A DNA stretch of 64,000 bases, taken from assembly GCA_026874595.1 (NCBI GenBank), contig CM049320.1, positions 33,946,214 to 34,010,213 on the forward strand. The letters run 5' to 3'. The position numbers and the translations under genes are program-made. Shown in pieces: positions 1 through 13,525 of the stretch. The stretch comes from Sipunculus nudus (Eukaryota > Annelida > Sipuncula > Golfingiida > Sipunculidae). Numbering within the stretch: position 1 is the first letter of the stretch; each line of letters begins with the position of its first letter. The notes below the pieces were generated by a model. That model made no database searches and had not been told where the DNA came from. It was given only the letters and a program-made list of their open reading frames with translations.

Positions 1-400
1 CCGGAATTGAATTCTACAGTCGTACCTAGTACCTACCAGCAGTTAAGCCAGCATTAAAAAGCATTATATAAAAAAGCCCTTGTATAATCCCTTTATTAGT
101 GGAAGTTGGGTCATGATTTTCTCTGTGCGTGACCTTGACCTTGAATTGGTCTTGTTTTATGAGGAAAATCATACATAACATTAATAGATATCACAAAATT
201 TGAAACCGGAATTGAATTCTACAGTCGTACATAGTACCTACCAGCAGTTAAGCCAGCATTAAAAAGAATTATATAAAAAAAACCCTTGTATAATCTCTTT
301 ATTAGTGGAAGTTGGGTCATGATTTCTCTGTGAGTGACCTTGACCTTGAATTGGTCTGTTTTATGAGGAAAATCATACATAACATTAAAAGATATCTCAA
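1..400. repeat. Two-copy 205-bp direct repeat
   Basis: Unit 1 spans 1-205 and unit 2 begins at 206 with the same CCGGAATTGAATTCTACAGT start. Similarity runs to about 400, with few substitutions and small indels. Each unit holds TGACCTTGACCTTGAATTGG. The window begins exactly at a unit boundary, so further copies may lie upstream. Confidence 0.85.
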
Positions 401-1373
401 GATTGGTGAGTGAAAAGTTGAAAAGTAACATGACCAAAGACCTTGGGTATTTCTATGTTTTTCATTAGACTGGTGCTACCACCTGTAGTTGGCTTTTTGT
501 TCTCATTGGTTTAAATGTTGCAATGTTCATCACCTCATCTACCCAGGTGAGCAGACATTTGTAATGTAGCCTTGTTGAAATGTCAAAAGATGATTTATTC
601 AACAAGTTCAAAGGCAAAATATTGGCATTATGAATAATATCTGATCTTTTACATTATTTGCCAACCATGAAAAGCAATTTCCACAGGATCGATGAAATTA
701 ATGATCTGTGTCAAATTATTTTGGTTTTGTGCACATAATTTATAATTAATATGATAATGAGTATACTTTGCACAGGTTGCTCTGTGGTAAGATCGTGAAC
801 TTTGAAACCCCCGCAAAACATTTGAAAAGTGAAATCACGATAACATATTACCTCAAGAATATGTTGCATGTCAACATATCTGCATCAGACCGTGCTTGTT
901 ACAGAAAGTGAAAAGGCACATTGGGCACTATTATCATTGACTAAATTTCAAGAATAAAATGACTATCATTTCTTAATATATTAAGAGCTGCTTGTATTTA
1001 AGACAGCTTTTGGTTTATTAAGATTACTATCTCTTATTAAATTTCACTATATATTGTTATAATTTAATCTGCCATTTCTGCCCAGTAGAAACACATTTCT
1101 GCCTGGCAGAATTGTTTTCTGCCTTATTTCTGCGCCGAGGGCAGAAATACCTTTCTTTCTGGCAGAAAACCAACCCATGCATCAGAGCAAAATGAGGTAC
1201 TAGGCATGGACTTCTATACAAACAGTTCATACGTATCCAATGTCTGGGGATATTAACATCTACCAGTGCCAGACATCTGTAGCTGTTTTGCGATCATTGT
1301 AACATTGGATATTACAAATATTTTCTGGAAAATGTTGTAATATTTTTTTATTTACAGTATTTTATCTGTTTTT

Positions 1374-1640
1374 TAGCTCAGCTGACTGTAAGTCATCTGA
1401 GCTATAGTCGTGGTCCTTTGTCCATTGTCAGTCCGTCCGGCCGTCCGTCCGTTAACAGGGCAGGTTTTAAAACTGTTGGACCTACGAATCCACAATTCTG
1501 CATACCATTAGATGTCCCCAAAATCTCCTACCATACCGAAAATTGGGTCATTAGAACTTTGTTCCTTCGAGATATTAATAAAAAACATCCGTTTTCCATA
1601 AAAAAGCAATTGTTACACTTCAAGTCTGCTTAATATCAAA
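1374..1640. repeat. Dispersed repeat with 'gtccgtccg' head
   Basis: It starts TAGCTCAGCTGACTG, followed by GAGCTATAGTCGTGG and a run of GTCCGTCCG motifs. Related heads occur at 44312-44460 and, more loosely, at 57248-57490. The inverted motif CAGCTGAGC at 3827 could be its other end, giving an element of about 2.5 kb, but that pairing is a guess. Confidence 0.5.
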
Positions 1641-2225
1641 ACCACTGATCTGTTTTTGATCATATTTAGTATTCATATTCTTCCATACATTTTCTGTGCA
1701 CATACCAAAAATTAGGTCAGTATTGGGTATTATTTTGAAGTTATAGGCCCAAATATAATGCAATTTTTAAAAAATCAGGAAATATATTTGCTCACTTAAC
1801 ATGAGAATTGCTGAAGCTGAAGACTTTTTTTCAGAAATATAACTTTATTTAATCAAGATTCAATTGTTTGCCCAAAATTAGATCTGAATTTTGCAAATTT
1901 TTCAAGTTATTAAATAAAAAATTAATACCTTAAATTTTGTCCAACTTTGGCAGTGGCACGTTTTTTCCCTGTAAGCACTGTTGATTTAATTTTCACAGCA
2001 TATATACATAAGGATATAATCTTTTAAAATCTGAAATTTCAAAGAAATTGTTTGAAAAGAGTAGCTTTTATTCAAGTTTTCATACACCATGTCAAGTGTT
2101 GTTTATATCTGGCCCACCTAGTACTTAGTACAGCCTTCACTTGCATTATGTAACCCACCCAAGGCAGCTTGCCTTGACCCAGCTTGGCCACTACTAGCAG
2201 GCTTCTCCTCTGCCCTGCACTCAAA

Positions 2226-2240
2226 CCCCCCCCCCCCCCC
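2226..2240. repeat. Poly-C run (15)
   Basis: Homopolymer of 15 C within an otherwise AT-rich region. Similar runs are at 15233-15243, 41307-41323 and 58091-58110. Confidence 0.95.
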
Positions 2241-3826
2241 AGCTGGTGCATAAACTAGATGAATGTTATAATTTTCTGTATTTTATTTTATTCTTGGACA
2301 TGCTACATTTTAGATTTTGTATTGTACCACCAGGGTTACAATGATTAAAGTGCACATTTAATTGTGTCCACAAAGTGATGTATTGCTATGAAAGTATCGA
2401 TGTTCTTCAGATAAGTAATGCTTTACTTCAGAAGAGTAAAACTTCACCAGGTGTGAAATTGACTATTAATTCCAGTTATTAATTATAGCTTAGATTGTAA
2501 TTAGCATAATGATATTGTTTGTCCCTCATTCAACCAACAGTGTGTATACTTTATTTGAAAAGATGTTTTTATTTTATCAAATTTACTGAATCTTTTATTT
2601 TATTTCGGTCAATAAAATTAAGCTTGTCCTGAAAACTCCAATGTGCAAAACTTTTTAATAGGAATTCAAGGAATAATTTTGTAGATGCCATGTTGTGGCA
2701 TTATTTTCTTTTACATTCAGTTTAAACATTTGATTTAAAATTAATAAAATATATGTGTATGCATAATATGACCCAATGTGAGCTACAATCTGGATATATA
2801 ATGATTGCAACTTAGAATTCTAATATTTTAACTTATATTTTCACTTTTATATTACAAATTTATAACACTTGTAAATAAAAAAAATGAATCAGATAAAAAC
2901 TATTAATGAAAAAAGTGGATATGCTAAAAAAATAGGCATATATATAAACTTAAATGCATTATTCCTTTGAAAGTGAAATGAAGGTATTAGTCCATTCTGT
3001 CCACTAGTCACTTGCCTGTCCATCTATAAATTTTTCATATGCATCACAGTATCTCAAAACTTTTACTGTTTTTCTTCATGACAGTCTTGTCAGAGTATTA
3101 GTTTGCAATCATATATTGAGAACTTTACTATAACCAAGTAGGAGGGCCCTTTCCTCTTAGCTTCTCATATGCTTATATAAATATAAAACATTACAATAGA
3201 ATATTTTTCATATTTTGCATTTTCAAAAATTTCAAACTTTTGTCTTGACCCATGGGTCCTCTGTTTATATTCTGGATTCTCAACATCATTGTTTGGCTAA
3301 AACTGAATAAATACCAGACATGGTGCAAATACATTGCAAATGTATATGAATATGAATATGAATATGTACTCCATTATAAAATTTCTTGCATAAGAATTCA
3401 GGTAAAAATGAAAGTATTTGAATACCAGTGCAAATACTTTCAAAATGTATTCATGAATGCATATATTCTATAATATTATTTAAATAATTAGTTCAGTTAT
3501 ATTTTATTAAAAAAATCATATGATTCTCTTATTATTTTTAATTAATATTATATTGGCACAACATTTGTTATTAAATTTTAATAAATAGTTAAACTCTTTT
3601 ATTTTATGTGCTGCTTATAAGTTATATGGCCAGGTCAAAATCTGTGTGACAATAGCACTCCATTTGTTAATAAAATAAATGAAATCAATCCTCTTCCCTG
3701 TCTCCAAAAATACTATCAAAATCATACATAAGCTAAACACCAACAACTCATAATAAAGCTTATATTTATTACCACACAAAACCAGCATATGCCTCTTTCC
3801 CAAATCATATTTTTTATCATATATAA

Positions 3827-3860
3827 CAGCTGAGCGCCGTGACCCATGGGTCCCTTGTTT
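3827..3860. repeat. Conserved 34-bp repeat end, copy 1
   Basis: The sequence CAGCTGAGCGCCGTGACCCA followed by TGGGTCCCTTGTTT is repeated with one mismatch at 42095-42128. A shorter relative (GACCCATGGGTCCTCTGTTT) is at 3247-3266. Its small size and conservation suggest the terminus of a transposon family. Confidence 0.6.
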
Positions 3861-5224
3861 TTAACAAATATCAATATTTGTTTTTCAATTATTTTTTATT
3901 AGTTATTTACTCACTTAATATTTTAATTGGTTGACCAACCATCAGTGTTATTAGATTTGTAAATTTACCCTGATATCCAGTCATATTTCCATATATATAA
4001 AAGCCTGGTGAAGACCAGGCAGCATAATTTTACGTGGGAGTAGACTGTGCTGTCTTGCCTACTGTTTAGGCTGACCAGCCGTAAGCAAGGTGGTTCAACC
4101 AGCCCATTGATTTTTGCTACAGAGGCAGCGAGACTGGCTTCGTGGAAAGGTCACCATGGAATATATAACAGGCCCACAACAGGCAGATGGGTTATTGTGA
4201 TAGAACAAACTTAAGGGGCCTCGGCAGTTCATATGCAACCATTAGTGGAGGACAGAACTTTTGTGTGATCAAATTTTAAAATCAGACAGCACTCATCTAC
4301 ATGGCACTCACACACCTTCCCAAATCCCAGAGATTTATGCAGACCAAATTTGCCACCTGTTTCTTACCCCTAGTCCCAATATGTTGATACCAATAGGACC
4401 AAAATAAATTTTAAAAGTAGCTTTATTGTTAAAATTGAAAAAAATCAATAAATAGTGGCAAATTCTTCCAGAGGTCAGCCTATGTCACTGTACTTGCCTG
4501 TAGATAGATGTACATCTAGTTCTAACTCAATTTCAGAATTTATTCAGGTCTGCCTTGTAAAATTATCATTATTATTTATTAATTAAGTTTAGAGCACCTG
4601 TCCTAAAAGAAATGAAAATCACTCCATAATGATTTAAGATATCTGACACACAGATTGGCAATGTAGAAGAGCATAGCTGGCAGAAGTAGAAATAAGACAA
4701 ATAGACAGACACCTGGACAGCCAGACAGACAAGGCCATTATTGCTGTTTGTTATTTGTTGTTTTTTGTAGGCCTATAACATAAAATAAACCAATTTCAAA
4801 CTATTGCTGCATAATTGTTGCCTCTTGGGTGACAATAAATAAAACTTAATCTTGTTTGACGTTAAATAGTTTAAGAATTTGTGAGACTAAAAATAAAACT
4901 ATGGAAAACCAATCTAATGCTACCTGATGCAAAATATGAACTTAGAACTCTAGTTTAAAAAAGACAAAGTTATTAAAACACAGATATTTTTTTCTCTAAT
5001 TCCATACATTTTAACCCAAAAATTCTTAAACATGGTAAACACAAAATGAAGAATAACATGTAAGAAAAATGGCCAAGGAAAGAAAAAAATGAAATGACAA
5101 ACAGTTTATGTGGCTATCATGATTTTTTACAAAGTTAAGGGGAAGAACAGTTTTAAGGTTTTTCCTAAATCCTTGATATAATCTGCCTTGATAATGATAC
5201 CCTGAAGCATCTTTAATTTCTCAT

Positions 5225-5440
5225 TGACAAGTAACTGCTGGAAGAGTGGAGTAGTTAAACCCTCGCCACCTTCCTCTGGCAACAAAGTTTGATCCCTGGA
5301 ATGTCTTTGAGAGTCGGTTGTAGTCATGGCCTGTCCAAGGCTGGAGGTTATCTCAGGGTCCTCAGATTTCCTGTACCCCTGCATACAAATAAATGTCACC
5401 ATCTGAGCCATGGAGAGTATCTTGTTTTACTGGTACATGT
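5225..5440 (+). mobile_element. SINE-like copy (plus strand)
   Basis: It contains a B-box-like GTTTGATCCC at about 5287, then a body with AGAGTCGGTTGTAGTCATGG and CCATGGAGAGTATCTTGTTT. The same order, inverted, occurs at 40925-41100 (GGGTTCAATC, AGAGTGGGTTGTAATGAGC, CCATGGAGAGTGCCTTGT). Two diverged copies of one tRNA-derived family is the simplest reading. Confidence 0.55.
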
Positions 5441-6324
5441 AGTTTTTATTGCTGCTTGTACAACCCATTTAAAATAAATAAAGTTAAGATTATATCACTG
5501 AACATTACTTCTGGTATGTTCATTATTCTCGTGACCCCCACCAATAGGGTCAGGGGTATACTCAATAGATTTGGTACTATTGTTTCATTTGAAAAATTTT
5601 CTTGTTGTAAAGAAAATTATTTTAAGACTTTTGTGATGTTAAATTTCCACCAAATCATCCATAAGCTACTGTGTGTCAGTTTGGTTTGGCCACGGGTGGC
5701 CTCTTAAATGTTTCTGGTATATTTGATAAAAGTGAAACAGTTTACTGTTTTTGGTGACTGTAAGTACAGAGATGGAAGAAAGTGTCATGGCCGAATTAGG
5801 AATCTGATTGACTTAGTACAGACTTGACGGCTTTGAGTGGTTGACCGCCACACAAAACACCAGTTACAACAACAAAGCCGGTCTTGTATTGCTATCAAGA
5901 GGGATCTCCATTACAGCTCGATTCAGATCAGGAGGTTTCCAGCCTGGCCGGGCAGTCATTACTTGGTCTAGTGGGACTACTAACCTGCAATCAGCCCTGT
6001 GTTTGTCTGTAACACAGCCCCCATCTGACCATCAATATTAAGTAATGAGCTCGTTTAACCCTCACAGTGTATGCTGTTTTGTCATGCAAGGCCAGCACTG
6101 TATGAACAATAGTAAACAGTATGTTACTGAAAGGATTTATGCTTTGTTTTTTTTTACCAATTGATGACAATGAAGCAAGTTCACCAATATTTGTTGGTAT
6201 TTCTTTTTGTCTGTCTGTATGTTCAAAACATCTTAAAAAGTGATCCATGGATGAATCTAAAAAAAAATTACGTATGGATGAATTCCATAGGTACAGTAAA
6301 TTAACATTGTTTAATGACTGTTTC

Positions 6325-6472
6325 TGTGTAGTGACCACATTAATATAATGGACCCTTGTTCACAGTCCTAATTCCTTTTTGCTTTTTATATGAGACATCC
6401 TCACTGAGATGACCACCTCAAAAATGTGACCATTTTATTGAGGTCCAATGGTGGTTCTAAGTTTTAGCAGTA
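6325..6472. mobile_element. Degraded MITE, 'gaccacctca' family
   Basis: GAGATGACCACCTCAAAAAT, TTATTGAGGTCCAATGGTGG and GTTTTAGCAGTA align in order with the intact elements at 13526-13703 and 45285-45464. The left terminus is decayed. Confidence 0.6.
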
Positions 6473-7055
6473 TGATGATTATTTTGATGTTTTGCTCATC
6501 TGATTTTCATGCTGACCTGTAGTGTTTCCCCATACAGGTGTTTGCACTAGTCTCTTCAATTTTGTTCAGCAATGCCAGAAAGGCATGCAAATGCATACAA
6601 ACACGTTTATATGAAAAGGACTGGCCATGCAGAAAACACATGTATGTGCCCTGCTGTATTTACATGGAAAAGCAGCCTTAGTAAAGAAGGAGTTTGTATC
6701 CTCAGCTTGCTGTAATAATGATGGTAAAGAATGTTCATGTACTTGTAAATATTAAATAAAGATAGTCTGGATGAGATGCTGTTTTGTAATTGAGCAGCTG
6801 CAGCAGCTGCAGCCCAAGCCCATTTGTGGTGATTGGCTGAACAATTCAAACGTACTGTTGATACAATCTGAAAATAATCACATGCTTCAACATTTATATA
6901 ATGTATCTCATTCTGTGTTTACAATTTCAAATGCTTTAAGGCAGGTTACTTATTTTTTGGCAAAGTAAGGGTAATTAGCAGCAGGTTTGTCTGTTGGTTA
7001 AGTAATTAATGTAGATTAATGATACATGATGATATTGAGTGCTGTTTTTATATGC

Positions 7056-7600
7056 CCATCTTAGAATGTATTATGGTATATATCCACTGCCTGTATATTT
7101 GTCCTTTGACTTTTAGTGTCTCCATGGTAACTTACCAGGGCTTTAGTGGATTTTCACAAAACTAACCATAATTTTACTGGTCAACCAGTCTCAGATTATC
7201 TGCTATGAGTCCGTTTCTTGGCAAAATGCTCGCATGTTTAATGAGGTCAGAGGTCACCAGGCTTCTTTGTGGTGTCACCATTCTAACTAACTTGGAATTT
7301 GATGGATTTGGATGAAATATAATAATATATAGTAATATAAACCAATATAATATCTCATCTTAATTCGATTCCTGGCAAAATCAGTGCATATCTATTGAGC
7401 TTACCAGGTCATCAGACTTACAAAAATCTGGATTTTCATGAAACTCATTATAAATGTATACTAATAAATTTTCTCACCTGAGTTTAATTCTCTGCAAAAT
7501 CCATGCATATTTAATGAGGTCAAAGGCAAACATTATTAAAACAGAACCTTGTACAATGAACAAGTGTCAAAAGTCTGCCCATCCCTTTGACCATTCAGGA
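7056..7600. repeat. Dispersed repeat family A, copy 1
   Basis: It carries the marker series CTTACCAGGGCTTT, GGATTTTCACAAAACT, GGCAAAATCCATGCATATT and TTAATGAGGTCAAAGG more than once. The same series recurs at 12672-13405, 22930-23305 and 31455-31625. Confidence 0.7.
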
Positions 7601-9414
7601 TAATGTACAAGTTAGACATTATATACTTAATCAATATATATATTTATACAACAGTACAATATATTTCACTATAATATAGAAGGACATAAAGTGAATGATT
7701 GTTAATTGATCATTGGTCTTTTTTTCAGTCATCTGACTTGATTTTACAATCAATTCTTCCCACGATAGCCTGTTTAACTGGTGTGCACCTATTGAAATTT
7801 GGCGATTATTGTCTTAAACTTAAATATCATGCCATAGTTGACAATACAGTTGATGGGGGACCAAAGCCTAATTAGAGTTAGAGAATTTAATTTAAAAAAA
7901 AAACATTTATATTTGCAACTTTCTGGTTCTACTGAATCTTGTGGCTAAGTGACACAGGGTCTGTCAGTGCTTGCCAGCCTCACTTTGACAGAACTTTCAA
8001 TTTTTAGAATATGTATGACACCAGACAACCAATCAGCAGCCTTTAAATGAAGTTGTACGAGCATGTGACCAGTGACCTTGACCTTCAACAGTGGGGTTGA
8101 GATGTTAAAAAAACACTGTTTCTGAGATATTGATTATAATGAATGACTCATCTATTCTACAAGTTATGGTTTTGATTTTATTTTTGTTAATAAGGACGAT
8201 GCCTCATTCCTCCAGTGCAGCTTATTTCTGGATCTGATCTTTAAGTCTAAGAAAATATAAACATATTTCATTTGGTGCCCCACTGTGGAACAGATTCAGG
8301 CAGGTATGATTGAAATTAGCCTTACTGGTCAGTCCAGACACTTGTGGCCTTTTATTGAATTATTGAGTGAACAGTTGTGAACCTGTCACACTGAGCTGTT
8401 AATGTAAATATAACTACAGGCAAATGGGATTGATTCAGTAAATATGGCCATGAGTGCTTTATCATATATTGTCAAGTGTCCTCGGTTTGTAAAAGACTAA
8501 TACCAGTAATGTGATAATGCTTATATTTCATGTGGTCCTGTCATGTGACTTCATGTTACTCAGTTTCCAAGCAGTGACTGAACAGAATTCTGAAAATTAT
8601 CATGAAATACAGCCCATGAACTCATTTGTATATTTGATTGATAATGATTTCCATATGTATTAAAGATCAGCATTTACCAAATCAGTTTTTATATTGATTT
8701 CTGACATATGTGGTAATGGTATAGTTATGTTTGGTCAATCATATTCTTGATCAAGATGAACAAACTTGATGTGATATAGACTAAAGTAAAATAAATACTG
8801 TGGTATCCATGTGGTCAATGTCCATGCACTAAGTATTAATGCTTGAAGGGCTTTAATTTGCAAATCAAATATTTTAAGTTGCCATATGCATTTTGAGGAA
8901 GCCTAGGTAATATCCAGGAAATACACTTTAAATACATGATGTGGTATAAATTATGAATTGCTGTGATTGAGGTGACTGAATGTGACCAGGACATCCACAC
9001 ATCACAGCAATGTCAGGCTTATAAAGTGTGTGGTAAATGTGGTGAGCTGGGTCAGGATATAAAGGATTTATGCGTGTATATGATGTACATCTGTCATTTG
9101 TTAGATAGACAGGGATGATTAATTGATGTGTGAAGTATCATGCAGGCCTCTTACACCTGTATGATCTGTAATTCATGAACAGCTGGTTTTTTACCTGTTC
9201 AGCAACATCTGATCACAACAAAAACAATACTTTATAATAATGATAATAATTATTATAATAATTATAATAATAAATAACAATAGTTATTATTTTAATTGGT
9301 CATTGTTAATTTAAATTAAGCATCAAATTTTTCAGCTTGTTTATTTTCATTTTGTATGATAATTTTTATTATATTGCATTTTTTATGTACATCAAAACAA
9401 ATGATATGTACACA

Positions 9415-9460
9415 AAATATATATATATATATTTATATATATATATATATATATATTTAT
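9415..9460. repeat. (AT)n microsatellite
   Basis: Alternating AT interrupted by one TTT. It is about 250 bp upstream of exon a. Confidence 0.9.
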
Positions 9461-9712
9461 GAATGAGAGATCATGCGTACAAATACAAACATACATATAC
9501 AATACAGAATAAAATTTAATCTTGTGAGCATCAGTTGTAAAGCCAATCAATTTATGGAACACACAAACCCCTCAGTGTTGGCTGGTAGACCTTTCTAGGT
9601 CTTTACTGTTGTCTTAGGCGTAGTCTTTCCATATATCATATTTATTTTTTATGTATATTATATTCAAATGATATATTAAGAGATATTTAGTTTTGACTTG
9701 TCTTCTTTTCAG

Positions 9713-9795
9713 CAATCACAGACCCGCGTCCTGGCTACAAAGAATCCCAGACCAAAAACTTCACATTTGACTACTCCTACTGGTCTCACACTAAG
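9713..9795 (+). CDS. unc-104: unc-104 exon a: start of motor domain
   Basis: The acceptor follows a pyrimidine-rich tract ending at AG 9711-9712, and the donor is GTAAGC at 9796. The exon has 2 nt of a split codon and 27 codons, ending in phase 0. It encodes the stretch containing FDYSYWSHT, which is nearly invariant in KIF1A/KIF1B (central strand before the P-loop). The exon begins about residue 37 of human KIF1A, so a short upstream exon with the start methionine and the VAVRVRPF strand is required. I did not find that exon in 1-9712. Confidence 0.93.
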
Positions 9796-12671
9796 GTAAG
9801 CTTGTCAATTATCTTATTGACCAAATCAGTTGGTGTTGTGCTCATACTGGCTTTGGGTTCAATATGGCTTCACTCAGCCAGGCCAATATGATTGTACTAA
9901 AAAAAAGGTCATCATATTAAAATTCTGATATCATAATGCATGTTTTAGACCTTACTCTAGAGTAACCAATTTTAAAAAGAATATTTCAGCAATTTGCATA
10001 TTCAGTGTAGTGCATCTTGCTGGTTCTATCCAAGCAGCTGGCACACTTGACCAAAGTACACTCCAGTTGTAGACGCAGAGTGCTGTAACATGGACTTAGC
10101 ATATGTTGTATGGGCCAATGGTACCAGTGTCTGGTTTGAATACATGCATGGTCAGTCAGTGATTCTTAATGTATGTGGTGTGTGTTGTGGTCACTAGTGG
10201 TGTGGTCATTAGTCCAGTTATGTAAAACTATCATGTATAAATCCAGAAAGTTTTTACCTAAATTGTCCATATTTTGCACCAAGGAATCAACCATGACTAC
10301 AAATTCCACATTTGACAAAGTAGTATTCAGACTAGTAAGCTTAAATTGACAATTTTTGTTATGATGACTGTTGTTCTTTAGTCTGGATAGATCAGTCCTG
10401 GTGTAAAGTCTTATTCCTTGTGATAAATTATTGCTAGGACATGGAAAGACTTAAACATTTCATAAAAGAAAGGCTAGATGGCAGTTCTAAAAGGGCACTT
10501 TAAGTTTGAAGTGTGTACTAACCCGTTAGGGTCCACTGCCAAAAATAAAATTTTGAAAAGATTATTTATCCAAAGAAAAAAAGATTTCTGTCAAATAGAA
10601 ATTCTCAGGATATTTTTTCTTGATTTATAGGCAGCATTCATAGTCAAGAAAATATATACTATCTTATCATAAGATAAGGTTTCTTTATCATTATATCCAA
10701 AGATATTATTTCTTGTCATATCTTTTTTTGATAGCAAGAAAAATGATTCTATCAGAAAAAAATTCATAGCTTTTACAAAAAACTTTTCTGTAGCATAAAT
10801 AGAAAAATTTACAGTTCAAATGATGAACTGTTTGGGCTTTGGTGGAGCTGCCATAGACGTAATGATAATGCAAGATCTGTGTATAAAATAAATAACCAGT
10901 AGCAGGTGACATACAATTGGCCTCCCCATCAAAAGCTTCAAAGACAGTGCTATTATTTGTGATCTTCAGATCTTGTCTGCACAGCTGACATTTTCCTGTT
11001 TCATATTCATCTTTGGCTATATAACTTTAAGTCACATATGATGTATTGTTTAGGTTTTGCTGTTACATGCTCAATGTTGGGGATGCTGAAAGCAGATTTT
11101 AAGGCTCAGCATGAAAATGGACTAGCTCCTACGTTAAGAGCTTATCTGAAAAGATATGAAGTACCTGACCTTTGAGAAACAAACAGGATGAAAACCAGAA
11201 AATCCCATACTGGCAAGAAGTGCCAAATATAGATGGGGTCACCATGGCAACAGCCAGTCCTGCACAGTGGAGCCATTTGCGAATTTATTGGAGGATATTG
11301 ATCGCGGAGGCTCGGCATGTAGGGCAGTCTTGTTCTGTGTTCTGATGTTACTGTTAGACCTAATCTCTTCTTGCCCTGTTCAATGGATGATTCTGTCTCC
11401 TGTCAGCAGTAATTTGAGATATTAAAAAAAATTGCGTTTCAGACTTGCATTTAATATTGGAATCTCCTGGCGAGTACTGAAGAAATCTGGTGTGTAGGTG
11501 GCTGAGATTCGTGACCGATTAAAGCGTAGAATGTGGTAGATGGGATTATTTTTCACGTAATCATGACAATCTCAGGTGCTCCAAGAAACTTTTAATTTCT
11601 GGTGTAGCTGGTGTGTGGGTTTATGCTCTGTTTCATTAAATTCTGCCCAGTAAGTGTACTCTTTGGTTGTATTGTTCCAAGGTGTTGTGATTTTCACCTC
11701 CTTGAATTAATCAGATTTCCATTGCTTCCAAATAATACTTAGGATATAAAACTTAATTGAATAGTCACTGCATTAAATTGACTTAACACAGTGAAATGAA
11801 CATTAAAAATATTTCAAGAATCAATTAAAAAATACATTGTGTTTTTTATATGTGCAAAAACCTTTTTTTATAGGCCCCAGGATGATAATTATCATGTATG
11901 TACAATGCTCCACCCAGTTCAAAAACTCGCTGATAAATTGTACCATTTGCCTTTAGTAGCAAATTGCGGCTCGAAAACAAGGCATACAAATTTGCAGGCA
12001 CCAACTGACTAGCCTACATTTGCCTTTGGGAATACCTTTGAGGGAATGATTTGGTATTATTTTGTGTTTTTTGTCCCATGCACCTGACAAATGTTAAATA
12101 TACCAACTGAAAAACAATATGAAAATAAGTAATAAGTGATTGAATCAAGATTCACAGTACTGTGGAATACCTGATTAAGTGCTTGGTATGTCTGTGGTGT
12201 TCATCCTAAAATATTCTTCAGTATCTTAGAATTTTCCAAATATCCACAGGAAAATTCTGGTATGTCACTCTGTGCCTGTGGCTCACCATCCTGGTGTGTG
12301 AGAATTCAGATGTGAGCAGAAATAAATTAACATCTGAAATATTGTAATACCTGTTAATTAAGTCTTATTTATTTAATCAAATCTGCTAATTACTCACTCT
12401 TGATAATATGGTAAAAAATTACAATTTATCCCATAATTTTGATATATTACCACATGTGGTAAAAAACACACACGTCTTCTGAATTGGCTAATTGTATCAG
12501 GTTTTTCCAGATGTCCAATATTTCCTGCCTTGCTGCTGCTAGAATAAATTAATAAAACGAAATGCAAAGACTCATTGAATAGATAAATTATTTAAAAGTT
12601 AGGTATAAATACTCAATTTCAAATAAAATTCTGAGTAATTTTGTCTAAGTAATCAGGTTTTATTTGCTGTC

Positions 12672-13405
12672 TTAGACAGGACATATTATGGCATACCAAC
12701 AGTCCATCTCTCCATCTGTCTGCCCGTCTGTCTGTCATTCCCTTAACTTTTACTGTGGCCTTGTTAACTTGCCAGGGCTTTTATGGATTTTCACGAAAAT
12801 CACAATAACTACTTGCCAATAGAGTATTTTGCCCACCTTTGATTCCAGGTAAAATCCATGCATATTTGCCACTCATATTTAATGAGGTTAGAGGTCAATA
12901 ACTTACCAGGAATATGATGGATTTTGATGAAACTCAAGAGAAATATTAACCAAGATAATATATTGTCCAAGTTTGATTTCTGGCAAAATGCATGCATATT
13001 GAAAGAGGTCACAGGTCAAAAGATGATAAATCTCAAGAGAAATATTAATCAATATAATATATCGTCCAGGTTTGATTTCTGGCAAAATGCATGCATATTG
13101 AAAGAGGTCAGAGGTCAAAAGATGATGAAACTCAAGAGAAATATTAACCAATATAATATATCGTCAAGGTTCGATTTCTGGCAAATAGCATGTATATTGA
13201 ATGAGGTCAGAGGTCAACAGACTTTAGTGGGGCAATAATTACTTAATTACCAAAAATCTGATGGATTTTCATGAAACTCATTTTAAATATTTCCCAAAAG
13301 AGTTTCTCACATGAATTAAGTTCCCGGCAAAATCCATGCATATTTAAATAGATCACAAGACATTCAGCTGGCATATTATGCACCCTGGCATTGTTCTTGT
13401 TATCG
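12672..13405. repeat. Dispersed repeat family A, copy 2
   Basis: It begins near AGACAGGACATATTATGG with CCATCTGTCTGCCCGTCTGT and runs to GGCATATTATGCACCCTGGC. It carries the family markers (CCAGGGCTTTTATGGATTTT, GGTAAAATCCATGCATATT, AATGAGGTTAGAGGTCA) and an internal 99-bp tandem expansion. Confidence 0.7.
12933..13220. repeat. 99-bp tandem repeat, three units
   Basis: CTCAAGAGAAATATTAA recurs at 12933, 13032 and 13131, each followed by a segment ending AAGAGGTCACAGGTCAAAAG or a close variant. Because 99 is a multiple of 3, repetitive open frames arise on both strands. They are not genes. Confidence 0.9.
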
Positions 13406-13525
13406 TTTGAGGGATTTGAAATATAAATCCTCAACCATTAAACTGTGTCTCCCTCCCCAGTATTTAACTATAATGATTGATATGGCTATATATTGATTTA
13501 ATATCCAGTCCTTTCACTTAATATA

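Larger units (their letters stand above)
1..9712. other. 5' intron or upstream region of unc-104
   Basis: No coding exon was recognised. The stretch is AT-rich and holds a 205-bp direct repeat, dispersed-repeat copies (1374-1640, 3827-3860, 7056-7600), a SINE-like copy, a degraded MITE, a poly-C run and an (AT)n tract. I looked for a first exon encoding the VAVRVRPF strand and did not see one, so the start codon is probably upstream of this window. Short open frames here match no family I know. Confidence 0.6.

Noticed and set aside
4006-4023. Small hairpin GCCTGGTGAAGACCAGGC
   Set aside because: A 7-bp stem is expected by chance at this scale; no flanking features of a known ncRNA.
12903-13238. 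Repetitive frames on both strands over the 99-bp repeat
   Set aside because: Period divisible by three keeps any chance frame open; not a protein repeat.
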